The notes beneath the pieces were generated by a model. It did not search any database. It had not been told where the DNA came from and saw nothing but the letters and a program-made list of their open reading frames with translations. A stretch of DNA of 64,000 nucleotides. Origin: Lactiplantibacillus mudanjiangensis. GTDB taxonomy: Bacteria > Bacillota > Bacilli > Lactobacillales > Lactobacillaceae. The stretch's first letter is position 1; each line of letters starts with the position of its first letter. Below, one piece after another: positions 25,279-36,591 of this stretch. The stretch lies in the NCBI RefSeq assembly GCF_005405385.1, contig NZ_BJDY01000004.1, forward strand, positions 248,001 to 312,000, written 5' to 3'. Position numbers and translations under genes: made by a program.

Positions 25279-26517
25279 ATGGATAAGTTTATGGATTTCC
25301 TCAACAATAAGTTTGCACCGAAAGCACAAGTTGTTGGGAATAACCAATGGGTCGTTACATTAAAGAATTCAGTACTTGAAGTTTTACCATTTATTTTGGT
25401 TGGTTCTGTCGTCAGTCTGTTAAATATTCCAGGTAACTTCTGGAAATGGTGGCCTGATTTTACACCGGTTAGCAGTTTTACTTTTGGCTTATTATCAATC
25501 TTTGTGGCCTTCTTAGTGCCATTCAACTTTATGGAATATAAGAAGTTGAAGAAGCAGCGAATCATCGCTGGGTTAACTTCAATTGCCTTATTTCTCATGT
25601 TATTAAATCCTAAATTTTCGGCATCAGGAACGACAGCGTCATTTCAATTTAGTGAATTTGGTGCTGGTGGGATGTTTGTCGCAATCATTGTAGCTATCTT
25701 TGTTAGCTTAATTCTTGAAGCGTTTGGACGTTTCTCCTTCTTCAGTGAAGATACAGTCATTCCAGACTTTGTAACGTCTTGGTTTGACTCGATGTTACCT
25801 ATTGGCATCGTCATTGCCATTGGATGGATTTTAGTGGATATTTGCCATTTTAATATGTATAACGCGATCCAAATGCTATTCTCGCCACTAGCCAATGGGG
25901 CTGAAACCATTTATGGTTTTACATTTATCTTGTTTATCGATTGTTTTATTTATTCGATGGGGATTTCTGGTTGGGTTTTGGCGCCAGTAACGCAACCGTT
26001 AATGTTAGGTGGGATTGCAGCTAACATTGCGGCGCTCGCTGCTAGCAAACCGGCGACGCATGTCTTTACGAGTGAAGTCATTTACAGTGGCTGGGCCTGG
26101 ATCGGTGGTGTTGGTTGTACGATGCCATTAGTATTGATGATGTTGTTTATGGCTAAATCACAACGCTTAAAAGCATTAAGTAAAGCTTGTATCGTCCCAT
26201 CGCTATTCAATATTAATGAGCCGCTAGTCTTTGGGACAATTGTTTGGAACCCCTATTTGATGATTCCATTGTGGATTAATGGGCTGGTGATTCCAATTAT
26301 TACTTGGGTTGGCTTAAAAGCTGGTTTAGCAGCTATTCCAAGTGCATTAATGCAAATGTGGTATATTCCGTTTCCAATTTCGACTTGGCTAGTTAGCCCA
26401 TCAGTGGGGGCGTTGATCTTAATGATCGTCATTTTCGCGGTTTCATGGGTCATTTGGTTCCCATTCTTCAAAGTTTATGATGGTCAAGTCGTTAAAGAAG
26501 AAGCCGCAACTGATTAA
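25279..26517 (+). CDS. PTS lactose/cellobiose family EIIC permease
   Basis: 412 residues, about ten hydrophobic segments, standard IIC length. The family's sugar-site region is visible in PSLFNINEPLVFGTIVWNPYLMIP (NEP motif, about residues 310-333). It binds and translocates the sugar while IIB phosphorylates it. The start ATG 25279 has gtgaggtgg upstream. It lies 38 bp behind IIB and 29 bp before IIA. The substrate is probably a beta-glucoside such as cellobiose or an aryl glucoside, from the family and the GH1 gene two positions on. Confidence 0.93.
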   Translation: MDKFMDFLNNKFAPKAQVVGNNQWVVTLKNSVLEVLPFILVGSVVSLLNIPGNFWKWWPDFTPVSSFTFGLLSIFVAFLVPFNFMEYKKLKKQRIIAGLTSIALFLMLLNPKFSASGTTASFQFSEFGAGGMFVAIIVAIFVSLILEAFGRFSFFSEDTVIPDFVTSWFDSMLPIGIVIAIGWILVDICHFNMYNAIQMLFSPLANGAETIYGFTFILFIDCFIYSMGISGWVLAPVTQPLMLGGIAANIAALAASKPATHVFTSEVIYSGWAWIGGVGCTMPLVLMMLFMAKSQRLKALSKACIVPSLFNINEPLVFGTIVWNPYLMIPLWINGLVIPIITWVGLKAGLAAIPSALMQMWYIPFPISTWLVSPSVGALILMIVIFAVSWVIWFPFFKVYDGQVVKEEAATD

Positions 26518-26546
26518 TTTATCAAAGAGATTGAAGGGGATTAATG

Positions 26547-28356
<1,810 letters not shown>

Positions 28357-28395
28357 ATAACAGTAACCAGTAGCATGTTACGGGGGTTGAAAATT

Positions 28396-30285
28396 TTGCA
28401 AAAAGACCATAAGGCTGAATTATGGCGTTACCTGCAAGCCAATCCTGGTTGGCATACAACTAGCGAATTAGCCGTCGTACTAGGCATATCGGTACGAAGT
28501 ATTCGACGCTATGCTAAAGAACTCATTGAGACTGAAGCAATCTTAACTAGTCGGCAAGGTTATCAGAGTAATCAGGCTAAGAAAAGCGAATCACCAGCGA
28601 CTACAACGAGTTATACCAATATTCAACGAGTGATTGTCAACGAGCTCACTCAAAATCAGCAGTTAAATATTTACGATTTAACAGAACGTTTTTATTTAAG
28701 TGAATCGACATTAGTTAAATTACTGCATCGCATTCAAAAATATGTTCATTCATTTGATTTGAAATTAGTTCAGGCTGGTGATAACTGGTCATTGCAAGGT
28801 CGTGAATTGGATAAACGGCGTGTGATTAGTGATATTTTATATCAAGAATCGGAGCAAACCTTTATTGGGACTGAGGCAATTCAAGCTAGTTTTCCCGATG
28901 TTAGTGTCGTCAAAATTGCGACTAACTTAAAGGCATTGGCTAGACAGGCTAATATCTATTTAAATGTTTTTGACTTTAACAATATTTTATTACATGTGGC
29001 GATTGCGACTCATCGAACTAAGGAAGGCTATCAGCCGATTAGTGAGGTTGATCAGTTGAAAAAGCCAGTGGCTAAGGCGACACAATTGGCATTTACGCAA
29101 CAGCTAATTGCATCAATTGAGAAAAGTGAACAAGTCCAGTTTTCGTCGGCTGAACGAGATAGCTTATGTTTAATTATTCAGTTTTCAATTACACGCCAGC
29201 ACGTTGATCTGGACGATAATGTGCAGCCGACAACGATGGCGTTAGTTGATGATTTAATTAAGTATGTCAATACAATGCTCAATATTGATTTACGAGTATT
29301 GAACTTTCGGGAGCAGTTTGCGATTCATATTCAACGATTATTAGTTCGTTCGTCACAAGGTTATGTTGAGCGTAATCCAATGACGGCCCGAATTAGAAAA
29401 TCTTCACCGATTATTTATGAATGTGCGGTGCTCATTTCTAATCGATTGGCTAAGCTTAATGGTGTCACGATTGAAGATGATGAAATTGCCTATATTGCGA
29501 TGCATATCGGCAATGCAGTATCGGAATATATTAATGACCTACACAAGTTGTATGTCGTTGTTTTGATGCCAGATTATCAAGGTGATAATGAAAATTTTAT
29601 CAGTCGATTGGAACGGTTGTTTAGCCAAGACATTGTGATTGGCAAGCTGGTCCATACTCCGGAACAGCTACAACAGTATGATTATCCACGGTCAATTGAT
29701 TTTGTGGTACAGGTGAATTCTGAGTATACACTACCAGCTGTTCGTTATACGAATATCTCACAGTTTTTAACACAAGCAGACTATCGCCGAGTTGAACGAC
29801 TCGTGGCAGACATCAAGCACACACAAGAAAAGTTGACGTTTACTGCTAATTTGCGCGAATTCTTTCCAGCAGATAACTTCTTGATATTAGATCAAGAATG
29901 CTCTCGTGATCAATTATTTAAGACGGTTTGCGAGCAGTTAGTTCGGAAACAAGTTGTCACTAATAGTTTCGTTCAACAATTGATTGAGCGTGAGCAACTG
30001 TCCAGTACAGCTTTTGGACGCGTTGCGATCCCACATTCCTTACAAATGAGTGCTTTAAAAACGCAGGGCTATGTTATTTTGGCGCCGAATGGCATTCAAT
30101 GGGGTGACCACGGCACTGAAGTTAATGTCGTTTTCTTGTTGGCGGTGAATCAGGCTCACAAACAAGCTTATCGAAATATTTTTGATGATTTGTCACAAGT
30201 TGCGGTCGATCCTAAAAATATTGCTGAATTGATTAAGATGACTAGTTATGAGGACTTTATTGGAAGGTTAGCAGCGTTGCTGTAA
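28396..30285 (+). CDS. PRD-domain transcriptional activator (LicR/MtlR-like) with EIIB- and EIIA-like domains
   Basis: About 629 residues. Order: N-terminal DeoR-type HTH (about 1-55, SELAVVLGISVRSIRRYAKEL), a second HTH (about 75-130), PRD1 and PRD2 (about 165-385, with the regulatory histidines in LHVAIATH and IAYIAMHIGN), an EIIB-like segment, and a C-terminal fructose-type EIIA domain (RVAIPHSLQM). Phosphorylation by HPr and the local PTS adjusts its activity. It is the last gene of the PTS operon. An upstream ATG (28375) lacks a binding site, whereas TTG 28396 has cggggg nine bases ahead, so TTG is chosen. Confidence 0.88.
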   Translation: MQKDHKAELWRYLQANPGWHTTSELAVVLGISVRSIRRYAKELIETEAILTSRQGYQSNQAKKSESPATTTSYTNIQRVIVNELTQNQQLNIYDLTERFYLSESTLVKLLHRIQKYVHSFDLKLVQAGDNWSLQGRELDKRRVISDILYQESEQTFIGTEAIQASFPDVSVVKIATNLKALARQANIYLNVFDFNNILLHVAIATHRTKEGYQPISEVDQLKKPVAKATQLAFTQQLIASIEKSEQVQFSSAERDSLCLIIQFSITRQHVDLDDNVQPTTMALVDDLIKYVNTMLNIDLRVLNFREQFAIHIQRLLVRSSQGYVERNPMTARIRKSSPIIYECAVLISNRLAKLNGVTIEDDEIAYIAMHIGNAVSEYINDLHKLYVVVLMPDYQGDNENFISRLERLFSQDIVIGKLVHTPEQLQQYDYPRSIDFVVQVNSEYTLPAVRYTNISQFLTQADYRRVERLVADIKHTQEKLTFTANLREFFPADNFLILDQECSRDQLFKTVCEQLVRKQVVTNSFVQQLIEREQLSSTAFGRVAIPHSLQMSALKTQGYVILAPNGIQWGDHGTEVNVVFLLAVNQAHKQAYRNIFDDLSQVAVDPKNIAELIKMTSYEDFIGRLAALL

Positions 30286-30378
30286 AAAGTCTACTTAGTT
30301 GTGAATAGTTATTTGATCCAAATAAATAATTGATTGTGGGATAATGGTAATCAATTATAATATTGGAGGTCAAAAGCT

Positions 30379-30879
30379 ATGTCATCAATCCAAACACAAC
30401 TCGTCATCATCCGCGGCAACTCTGGCAGTGGCAAAACGACGTTAGCTAAAGCATTGCAAGATAGGTTAGGCGCTGATGCTTTAATTGTCCAACAAGATGA
30501 AATTCGCTTGCGTATGTTGCATGTCAAGGACCGACCAGATAATCTAGCCATCGATTTAATCGAGCAAATTGCGCAATATGGTAATCATCGCGTAAAAGTT
30601 GTGATTGTCGAAGGCATTCTCGCTAAGTCGATGTATCAAGTGATGTTACAACGATTAATGGCTAGTTTTGATCAAAGCTGGGTTTATTATTTTGATATAC
30701 CATTGGCAGAAACGTTGAAACGGCACCAACAACGAGCTAAAGCGGTTAAATTTACATCGGCTGACCTAAAACGTTGGTGGCTAGGCGATGATCGCTTACA
30801 AGTGGTCAACGAACAGATCTTTACAAGCGCCGATACCTTACAATCAGAAATTGACCAGGTTTTGCATCAACTAAACTGA
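30379..30879 (+). CDS. P-loop kinase-like protein (zeta-toxin/AAA_33 type)
   Basis: 166 residues. The Walker A is IIRGNSGSGKTTLAK (about residues 10-24), followed by VQQDEIRLRML and a Walker B-like VVIVEGIL, with a C-terminal KRWWLGDDRL lid-like region. This is the small nucleotide kinase fold that includes shikimate/gluconate kinases and zeta-like toxins; no antitoxin gene is adjacent. gcagg-free but good ttggaggtc lies before the ATG. It stands alone with a bidirectional terminator behind it. Substrate unknown. Confidence 0.8.
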   Translation: MSSIQTQLVIIRGNSGSGKTTLAKALQDRLGADALIVQQDEIRLRMLHVKDRPDNLAIDLIEQIAQYGNHRVKVVIVEGILAKSMYQVMLQRLMASFDQSWVYYFDIPLAETLKRHQQRAKAVKFTSADLKRWWLGDDRLQVVNEQIFTSADTLQSEIDQVLHQLN

Positions 30880-30890
30880 ATCTGAATCAA

Positions 30891-30937
30891 AAAATACACG
30901 GCAACAGAATCTAAAAATTCTGCTACTGTGTATTTTT
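30891..30937. terminator. Bidirectional terminator between the kinase and lactonase genes
   Basis: Arms aaaatacac-ggca-acagaat and attctg-ctac-tgtgtatttt pair imperfectly, with A- and T-runs at the ends. The two flanking genes converge on it. Confidence 0.8.
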
Positions 30938-30953
30938 GTCATTTAAACAAGTA

Positions 30954-32093
30954 TTACTTTAAAAAGTCCGTTGCTTCCAATACTCGTACACAAGCATCAT
31001 GTTTAATCCCGCGTTGTGCCACACTCAAGTAACCAGTCTCAACATCGCGATGATACAAGATCAAATCATTGGTGTTCTGGTTGGCACAAAGCAAAAAGTC
31101 ATTGTTCTTGCTCAAACTAAAGTCTCGTGGAAAGACGCCTTCAGTTTTAATCTGTTGGATCTTTTCCAAACGGCGACCACCATCTATGATCTGGTAAACG
31201 GCCAATGAGTTGTGACCACGGTTAGAAACGTATAAGAAGCGTTCATCCGCAGATAAGCGAATCGCAGCGGAACCGTTATGACCGACATAACCTTCGGGCA
31301 CATTATCGTAATCGCCAAGCCAAGTAAGTTTGCCACTATCATGATCGTATTCAGCGACACCCACGCGACTGGCAACTTCACCTAAGACATAAATGTAGTT
31401 AGATTTTTGCGCAATGGCGAGTTGTCGTGGGCCAAAGCCAGGTTTCGTATCGAAGACCGAAACGGGCGTTAATTGGCCGTCGTCAGCAACATCGTAGATC
31501 AACAATTGATCACAGCCTAAGCCACAGACTATTAAGCGGCCATCTGGTAATAAGCGGGTGAAGTGAATGTGGGCATGATCTTGTTCGACTTGGGGACCAT
31601 GACCTTCGATTGGATAACGGTAACTGGCTTTAATCTGCCAGTTATCGCCCAGCTTAAAGGTATGAATGGCATTGGTATTGTAGTTGGCGCCAAAGACAAT
31701 CTTACGAGTGGCATCTAAGTAAACGTAAGAAGGCACCGTATAACTTAATTCATTCCAGAAATACCGGTTAGTGGCGGCATCATAAGCTTCGTAAGCGGGG
31801 GTGACGCCCGTTCGATCAAGCATCTTAGTACTTAACACCTTACCACGTTGATTAGCGTCAGCATCGATAATGGCGATGCCACCGGTATTCTCATTTTGAG
31901 TACAAACGGTCACGATCTTTTTAGCGACCGGATCAAAATTCAAAAATGCGGGATTATCGATTTGACTCATGAGTTCAATTTTGGTAATTTTAGCCTTTTC
32001 GGTGTCTAAAGTCGCAACGTAAATTCCCTCTGATTGGTTATTAGGCGTGTAATTATCACTCGTATAACCACCTAACAAAAACTGATCTAACAT
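30954..32093 (-). CDS. Lactonase-fold beta-propeller protein (6-phosphogluconolactonase-like, YkgB/Pgl type)
   Basis: 379 residues, a seven-bladed propeller of the Lactonase family (PF10282): repeated strands with GEGHGP-like IEGHGPQVEQDHAHIHFTRLLPDGR, GFGPRQLAIA, and SNRGHNSLAVY near the end. Family members hydrolyse sugar-acid lactones. agaaagga precedes ATG 32093. It is 15 bp downstream of the enolase-superfamily dehydratase gene, so a lactone from a sugar dehydrogenase could be opened here and the acid dehydrated by the neighbour. The specific sugar is unknown. Confidence 0.85.
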   Translation of the reverse strand: MLDQFLLGGYTSDNYTPNNQSEGIYVATLDTEKAKITKIELMSQIDNPAFLNFDPVAKKIVTVCTQNENTGGIAIIDADANQRGKVLSTKMLDRTGVTPAYEAYDAATNRYFWNELSYTVPSYVYLDATRKIVFGANYNTNAIHTFKLGDNWQIKASYRYPIEGHGPQVEQDHAHIHFTRLLPDGRLIVCGLGCDQLLIYDVADDGQLTPVSVFDTKPGFGPRQLAIAQKSNYIYVLGEVASRVGVAEYDHDSGKLTWLGDYDNVPEGYVGHNGSAAIRLSADERFLYVSNRGHNSLAVYQIIDGGRRLEKIQQIKTEGVFPRDFSLSKNNDFLLCANQNTNDLILYHRDVETGYLSVAQRGIKHDACVRVLEATDFLK

Positions 32094-32108
32094 GACAAAG
32101 CTTCCTTT

Positions 32109-33323
32109 CTATTTAACGGTAAAGATTTGACATTTAGCAATGGTTTCAGGGGTCAATTCTTGGCCCAAACCGGGACGATCAGGCACTTTGAAGACGCCGC
32201 GTTCTGGTTGATAGTCATATAAACAAGTTTGACGATCGTGTTCATTCAAGGCCCGTTGATATTCTTCATGAATAACGAAGTTTGGAATTGCGGCTTCAAT
32301 TTGCAACGCAGCTGCGGTCGCAATGGGACTACCACAGACATGGATTTGGGCGTTGATGTCATAGACTTCTGCCATGTCACAAATTTTCTTAGCTTCACTC
32401 AACCCACCACAGAGACAGAGGTCTGGTTGGACGACCTTAATGGCCCGTTTTTCAAAGAGTTCTCGGAAGCCCCAACGCGTGAAGACCCGTTCGCCAGCGG
32501 CAATCGGAATATTGACGTTTTGGGCAACTTCTAAAGTATTGTCTGGATTCAAGGGACTAACGGGTTCTTCGTAATACCAGATCCGCAGCGGTTCCAGCAT
32601 TTTGCCGACTTGAATAGCCGCGGTAGTATCAGTGTTGGCATGCATATCAACGATAATATCGAGGTCGTCACCACCGGCATCACGCATCGCTTTAACCCGG
32701 TCATAAGTCGTTTGGAGGACTCTAGTGGTTAGTGGCCCAGTCGTTGGCCAATCACCGCCACCATCAGCTTGATTACTAAAGATGATAGGATCAAATTTCA
32801 AAGCATCAAAGCCTTCTGCCATGACCCGCTTTGTCACTTCAGCGTAATCTTCAGGCGTTAATAAACGTTCTTTTTCAATATGGGCGCCCCAGTTATACTG
32901 CAACTGACTGGCGTATGTCCGTAAGTTATCGTTAGTTTTACCACCTAATAAGTTGTAAATCGGGGTGTTATAGTATTTACCTTTGATATCCCATAAGGCA
33001 ATATCAATGGCACTGATCGCCGCATTGACGGCGGTCCCGCCGGCTAGACCCCAATAGGTGGTTGTCTGTAGTTGATGCCAAATTTTTTCAATATTTAACG
33101 GATTTTCACCAATAATCACGTGACAGAAATCTTGTAACATCCCGAGACCGCCGCGCCAGCCTTTGCCGTAAGCGAGCCCAGCTTCACCAAACCCACTAAT
33201 ACCTTCATCCGTATTTAAGCGTAAGACGATCGGGGACCAATCTTCGGTTGAACCCTTTGAGTTACCACTAAAGCTAGGATCAGCACTTGGTACTTGCATC
33301 ACATCCGCACTAATAATTTTCAT
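32109..33323 (-). CDS. Enolase-superfamily sugar-acid dehydratase (galactonate/mannonate dehydratase-like)
   Basis: 404 residues. The N-terminal capping domain is followed by a barrel with the metal ligands DMHAN (Asp), YYEEPV (Glu) and AAGERVF (Glu), and a histidine in HVCGSPIATAAA. The Asp-x-His pair in DMHAN resembles galactonate and mannonate dehydratases rather than muconate cycloisomerases. It would convert an aldonate to a 2-keto-3-deoxy acid. The gene leads an operon with the lactonase and is divergent from a GntP permease; a near-perfect cre-like palindrome lies between. Exact substrate not determinable by eye. Confidence 0.85.
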   Translation of the reverse strand: MKIISADVMQVPSADPSFSGNSKGSTEDWSPIVLRLNTDEGISGFGEAGLAYGKGWRGGLGMLQDFCHVIIGENPLNIEKIWHQLQTTTYWGLAGGTAVNAAISAIDIALWDIKGKYYNTPIYNLLGGKTNDNLRTYASQLQYNWGAHIEKERLLTPEDYAEVTKRVMAEGFDALKFDPIIFSNQADGGGDWPTTGPLTTRVLQTTYDRVKAMRDAGGDDLDIIVDMHANTDTTAAIQVGKMLEPLRIWYYEEPVSPLNPDNTLEVAQNVNIPIAAGERVFTRWGFRELFEKRAIKVVQPDLCLCGGLSEAKKICDMAEVYDINAQIHVCGSPIATAAALQIEAAIPNFVIHEEYQRALNEHDRQTCLYDYQPERGVFKVPDRPGLGQELTPETIAKCQIFTVK

Positions 33324-33359
33324 TAGATAACCTCACTAGTTCTATAGTTAATTTGTTTT

Positions 33360-33373
33360 GGAAAACGTTTTCA
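33360..33373. promoter_or_regulatory. cre-like palindrome in the dehydratase-GntP divergent region
   Basis: ggaaaacgttttca is a near-symmetrical LacI/CcpA-type operator with one mismatch to the ideal cre. It is flanked by a distant inverted repeat aacctcacta (33329-33338) / tagtgaggtt (33384-33393), whose left arm includes the dehydratase ribosome binding site. Confidence 0.7.
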
Positions 33374-33581
33374 ATTCTGATTATAGTGAGGTTGTGAATA
33401 AGTGTACAGGTATGAAACGGACTTCAGGGGAACCAAAATGTCCTGTGTTATTTGGACTAAAGACCATAAAATTAAACTAACGGTTCAATGAACTAAACTG
33501 AGGAACTTGCCGTTAAGTCGTGGCCTAAATTTTTTTAACAATTTAAGTGAAAAAGGTCACATAGCTGAAGGAGTGGTTCAA

Positions 33582-34916
33582 ATGCCAATTTTCATTATTG
33601 CGATCGGTGTCGTGATTCTGGTCTTATTGATTGTTAAATTAAAATTGAATACGTTCGTGTCACTGATTATTGTGTCCTTATTAGTTGGTGCTGGTCTGGG
33701 TATTCCAATGACCAAGCTGAGTGATGTTATTGAAACAGGGATTGGTGATCAGATTGGCGGGTTAGCAATTGTTTTTGGGCTTGGATCAATGCTCGGTCGT
33801 TTAATTGCTGATTCTGGGGCGGGGTATCGCATTGCGCTCGTACTTAGTCGGAAGTTTGGGCGGCGCTATATTGAGTGGGCAGTTGTTTTAGCGGCATTCA
33901 TCATTGGGTTGGCATTATTCTTTGAAGTCGGTCTCGTGGTACTTTTACCGATTGTGTTTGTGATTGCTAATGAACTGGGGATTGCGATGCTTTATTTAGC
34001 GATCCCAATGGCGGCGGCATTAAATGTGGCACATGCATTTTTGCCACCACACCCAGCACCGGTTGCGATTGCGGGGATTTTAAATGCGCCACTTGGGCAA
34101 GTCTTATTATTAGGATGTTTAGCCGCGATTCCGACTGTGATTATTACTGGGCCACTATATAATCACGTGTTGTATCGTTTATACCCATCGGCCTATCACT
34201 TAGAAACGAAGAGTCGGGTGTTAGGCGACTTTAAAACCTTTGATGAGCACGAGATTCCAAGTTTTAAAATCAGCTTAGTCACTGCACTAATGCCGGTCAT
34301 TTTGATCGCATTAGCCACCCTAACCAAATATGGGTTAGCGGCAACGAGTCATTTACGACAGGTGGTCGACTTTATCGGCACGCCTGATATTGCTATGATA
34401 ATTTCGCTAATTCTAGCAATTTATACGTTAGGCTTGCGGCGACATGTGACGATGAAAAAGATAGGACGGTCGATGCAAGCCGCGATTAGTCAAATTGCGA
34501 TGATGTTATTTATCATCGGTGGCGGTGGCGCCTTTAAACAAGTCTTGATTACTGGTGGGGTGGCTAAATATGTCAGTCAATTATTCACGAATTTAAATTG
34601 GTCACCGTTACTAGCGGCTTGGTTGATCACCGCTGTTTTACGAATCTGTATTGGCTCAACCACAGTCGCGGCGTTAACGGGTGCTGGGCTTGCAGTACCG
34701 TTGTTACAACAAGCGGGAGTTAATCCCGCTTTGATGGTTTTGGTGGTTGGTGCGGGTTCAGTCTTCTGTGACCATGTCAATGGCGCCGGTTTCTGGATGA
34801 TTAAACAATATTTTGGATTAAGCTTGAAAGAGACGTTGCTTACTTGGACACCGTTAACAATGCTGATGTCCGTTGTTGGTTTAGGATGTGTATTGGGATT
34901 ATCGTTGGTTTTCTAG
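33582..34916 (+). CDS. GntP-family gluconate/sugar-acid:H+ symporter
   Basis: 444 residues with about twelve to fourteen hydrophobic segments, the GntP size. Family marks include FGLGSMLGRLIADSGAG, FLPPHPAPVAIAG and GSTTVAALTGAG in the second half. It imports gluconate-like acids with protons. ATG 33582 is preceded by gaaggagtgg; the frame extends 25 codons upstream without a good site. It is divergent from the dehydratase-lactonase pair, so uptake and breakdown of one sugar acid may be jointly controlled from the shared region. A terminator follows. Confidence 0.9.
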   Translation: MPIFIIAIGVVILVLLIVKLKLNTFVSLIIVSLLVGAGLGIPMTKLSDVIETGIGDQIGGLAIVFGLGSMLGRLIADSGAGYRIALVLSRKFGRRYIEWAVVLAAFIIGLALFFEVGLVVLLPIVFVIANELGIAMLYLAIPMAAALNVAHAFLPPHPAPVAIAGILNAPLGQVLLLGCLAAIPTVIITGPLYNHVLYRLYPSAYHLETKSRVLGDFKTFDEHEIPSFKISLVTALMPVILIALATLTKYGLAATSHLRQVVDFIGTPDIAMIISLILAIYTLGLRRHVTMKKIGRSMQAAISQIAMMLFIIGGGGAFKQVLITGGVAKYVSQLFTNLNWSPLLAAWLITAVLRICIGSTTVAALTGAGLAVPLLQQAGVNPALMVLVVGAGSVFCDHVNGAGFWMIKQYFGLSLKETLLTWTPLTMLMSVVGLGCVLGLSLVF

Positions 34917-34931
34917 TACTAAATAAGTTGA

Positions 34932-34971
34932 TAAAACCGCTGTTAATCGAAACGGATTAGCAGCGGTTTTT
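34932..34971 (+). terminator. Terminator of the GntP gene
   Basis: Stem aaaaccgctgttaatc / gattagcagcggtttt with loop gaaacg and T-run. Confidence 0.9.
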
Positions 34972-35133
34972 GTCTAGCCAATTGTTGGTGTTAACATTGG
35001 GTTTAGCCGTCTAGTTTAAACCACCGTCACGTGCCAGTCAGTGGCAGTTAAAGGGTATCGGTTACCTTGGACCAATAGTCAAAAAATCGCGTTAAAACGC
35101 CAATCTAGGGCCATTTAAAATGCCAAAATTAAG

Positions 35134-35165
35134 CAAAAAAATACGCTAGCTACAGCTAACGCATT
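35134..35165 (-). terminator. Terminator of the dehydrogenase-DASS operon
   Basis: On the minus strand atgcgttagc pairs with gctagcgtat around tgta and is followed by seven T. Between it and the GntP terminator are about 160 bp with no gene. Confidence 0.85.
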
Positions 35166-35178
35166 TTCAGTATTCGGA

Positions 35179-36576
35179 TTAAGCTAAGCCAAGTAATTGC
35201 CAGATTGGCACGCAGAGTAGTAAGCCAACAATGTTAATAACCATGTAACCGAGCGATGATTTCGCTAAGGCGGCTTTGGACGTCATGCTGTTATTAACAG
35301 CTGCTGATCCAGTTAAGAATGGGGCATCCATGTAAGATAACATCCAAATGTTGACACTAGTGGTGACAATCAACACGATAATGGCTGGGCTGAAATTCAT
35401 GGTTGAGAAGAATGGCAATAACGCAATGATAATCAAGGTCCCAGTTGAAATCAAGGAAACCACAACGAACTTACACAAGTAAATGATGATTGGTAAGGCA
35501 ATCACAGTAATCCATATGTTGCCGAGGATTGGACTGATAATGGGTTTTAAGATGACTCGTAACCAAGTCGTCAAGCCGACCGTTTGCATGACATTTCCTA
35601 ACGCCATGACGGTCCCAATAAAGATAATCGTGTTCCAACTCAAACGGGTCTTGAAGTCTTCTGGTGTTAAGACTTTTGTGGCAACTAAAACACTAACCCC
35701 AACTAAGGCCGTGACGGCGGCGGGGATGTTGACAGTGGATTCAAGAATCCAAAAGACGATGGACACGAGAATAACTGCGCCAGTGATCTTCTCTTCACGA
35801 GACATTGCGCCTAAATCATCTAATTGTTGTTTGATAAACGTTTTTTCGATGGTTTTATCGTTTTTAGGTTTAAATAGAAACCGAAGTAAGAAGAAGCCGG
35901 CGACTAAAACAATAATTGTCCAAGGTAACATCATAATGAACCAGTTGCCCCAACTTAAAACGGATTGCGCTTTGTGGGGAAGTAAGCCTTTAAACGCATA
36001 ATTTTGCGCAGTCGCACTTAGAAAACTAGCTTCCATGACTAAGAATCCCCAGATAGCGGCTAAGAATAGTCCGGAACTCCCTTTACTCCGTGGTTTGTAG
36101 CCAAGGGCATTACTAATCCCTTGAGCAATAGGCGTACTCATCGCTGTTTTAGGATGGGCACTGGGAATCATTGGCGAAATAATGGTTCCGGCAGTAAATA
36201 ACGCTAATGTTTGGCCGCTAAAGTTAGCCGGAAACCAGGACATAATTTTCAGGGCAATCCGATTAATTAACCCGGTTTTGGTGGCAGCAGCCCCTAAACC
36301 TAAGCCCCCGATGATGATCCACATGGTTGTCGTTGAGAAAATGTTGAACGCGGTCGGAAAGTCGGTGGCACCTAAGATCACCCAAGACGATAACATCAAT
36401 AACCCAGTGGCAAAGCTTGGAATCACATTAAAAATCCAAAAAATATTGGCAGTAACTAATGATGCTAAGACGACCATCCCAGCATGAGCTAACCCACTAG
36501 GCGTTGGAATGGCAAATGCAATGATTAAGCCTAGAACAATTCCGACTAGGCCAGCGATTAATTTTGAATGACGCAT
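35179..36576 (-). CDS. DASS-family (SLC13) dicarboxylate/anion:cation symporter
   Basis: 465 residues with about eleven to twelve hydrophobic segments. The two inverted repeats carry the family's substrate and sodium motifs (SPMIPSAHPKTAMSTP near residue 140 and the second-half LLPFFSTMNFSPA). DASS carriers take up C4-C6 di- and tricarboxylates. It is 15 bp behind a 2-hydroxyacid dehydrogenase and near gudD, so an aldarate such as glucarate or galactarate, or a related diacid, is the likely substrate; this is inference from context. Confidence 0.87.
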   Translation of the reverse strand: MRHSKLIAGLVGIVLGLIIAFAIPTPSGLAHAGMVVLASLVTANIFWIFNVIPSFATGLLMLSSWVILGATDFPTAFNIFSTTTMWIIIGGLGLGAAATKTGLINRIALKIMSWFPANFSGQTLALFTAGTIISPMIPSAHPKTAMSTPIAQGISNALGYKPRSKGSSGLFLAAIWGFLVMEASFLSATAQNYAFKGLLPHKAQSVLSWGNWFIMMLPWTIIVLVAGFFLLRFLFKPKNDKTIEKTFIKQQLDDLGAMSREEKITGAVILVSIVFWILESTVNIPAAVTALVGVSVLVATKVLTPEDFKTRLSWNTIIFIGTVMALGNVMQTVGLTTWLRVILKPIISPILGNIWITVIALPIIIYLCKFVVVSLISTGTLIIIALLPFFSTMNFSPAIIVLIVTTSVNIWMLSYMDAPFLTGSAAVNNSMTSKAALAKSSLGYMVINIVGLLLCVPIWQLLGLA

Positions 36577-36591
36577 AAGTGAGCCCCTCTT

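Noticed and set aside
30379-30879. Zeta-type toxin of a toxin-antitoxin pair
   Set aside because: The P-loop kinase fold fits, but there is no adjacent antitoxin gene and the gene is flanked by terminators, so an ordinary small kinase is likelier.
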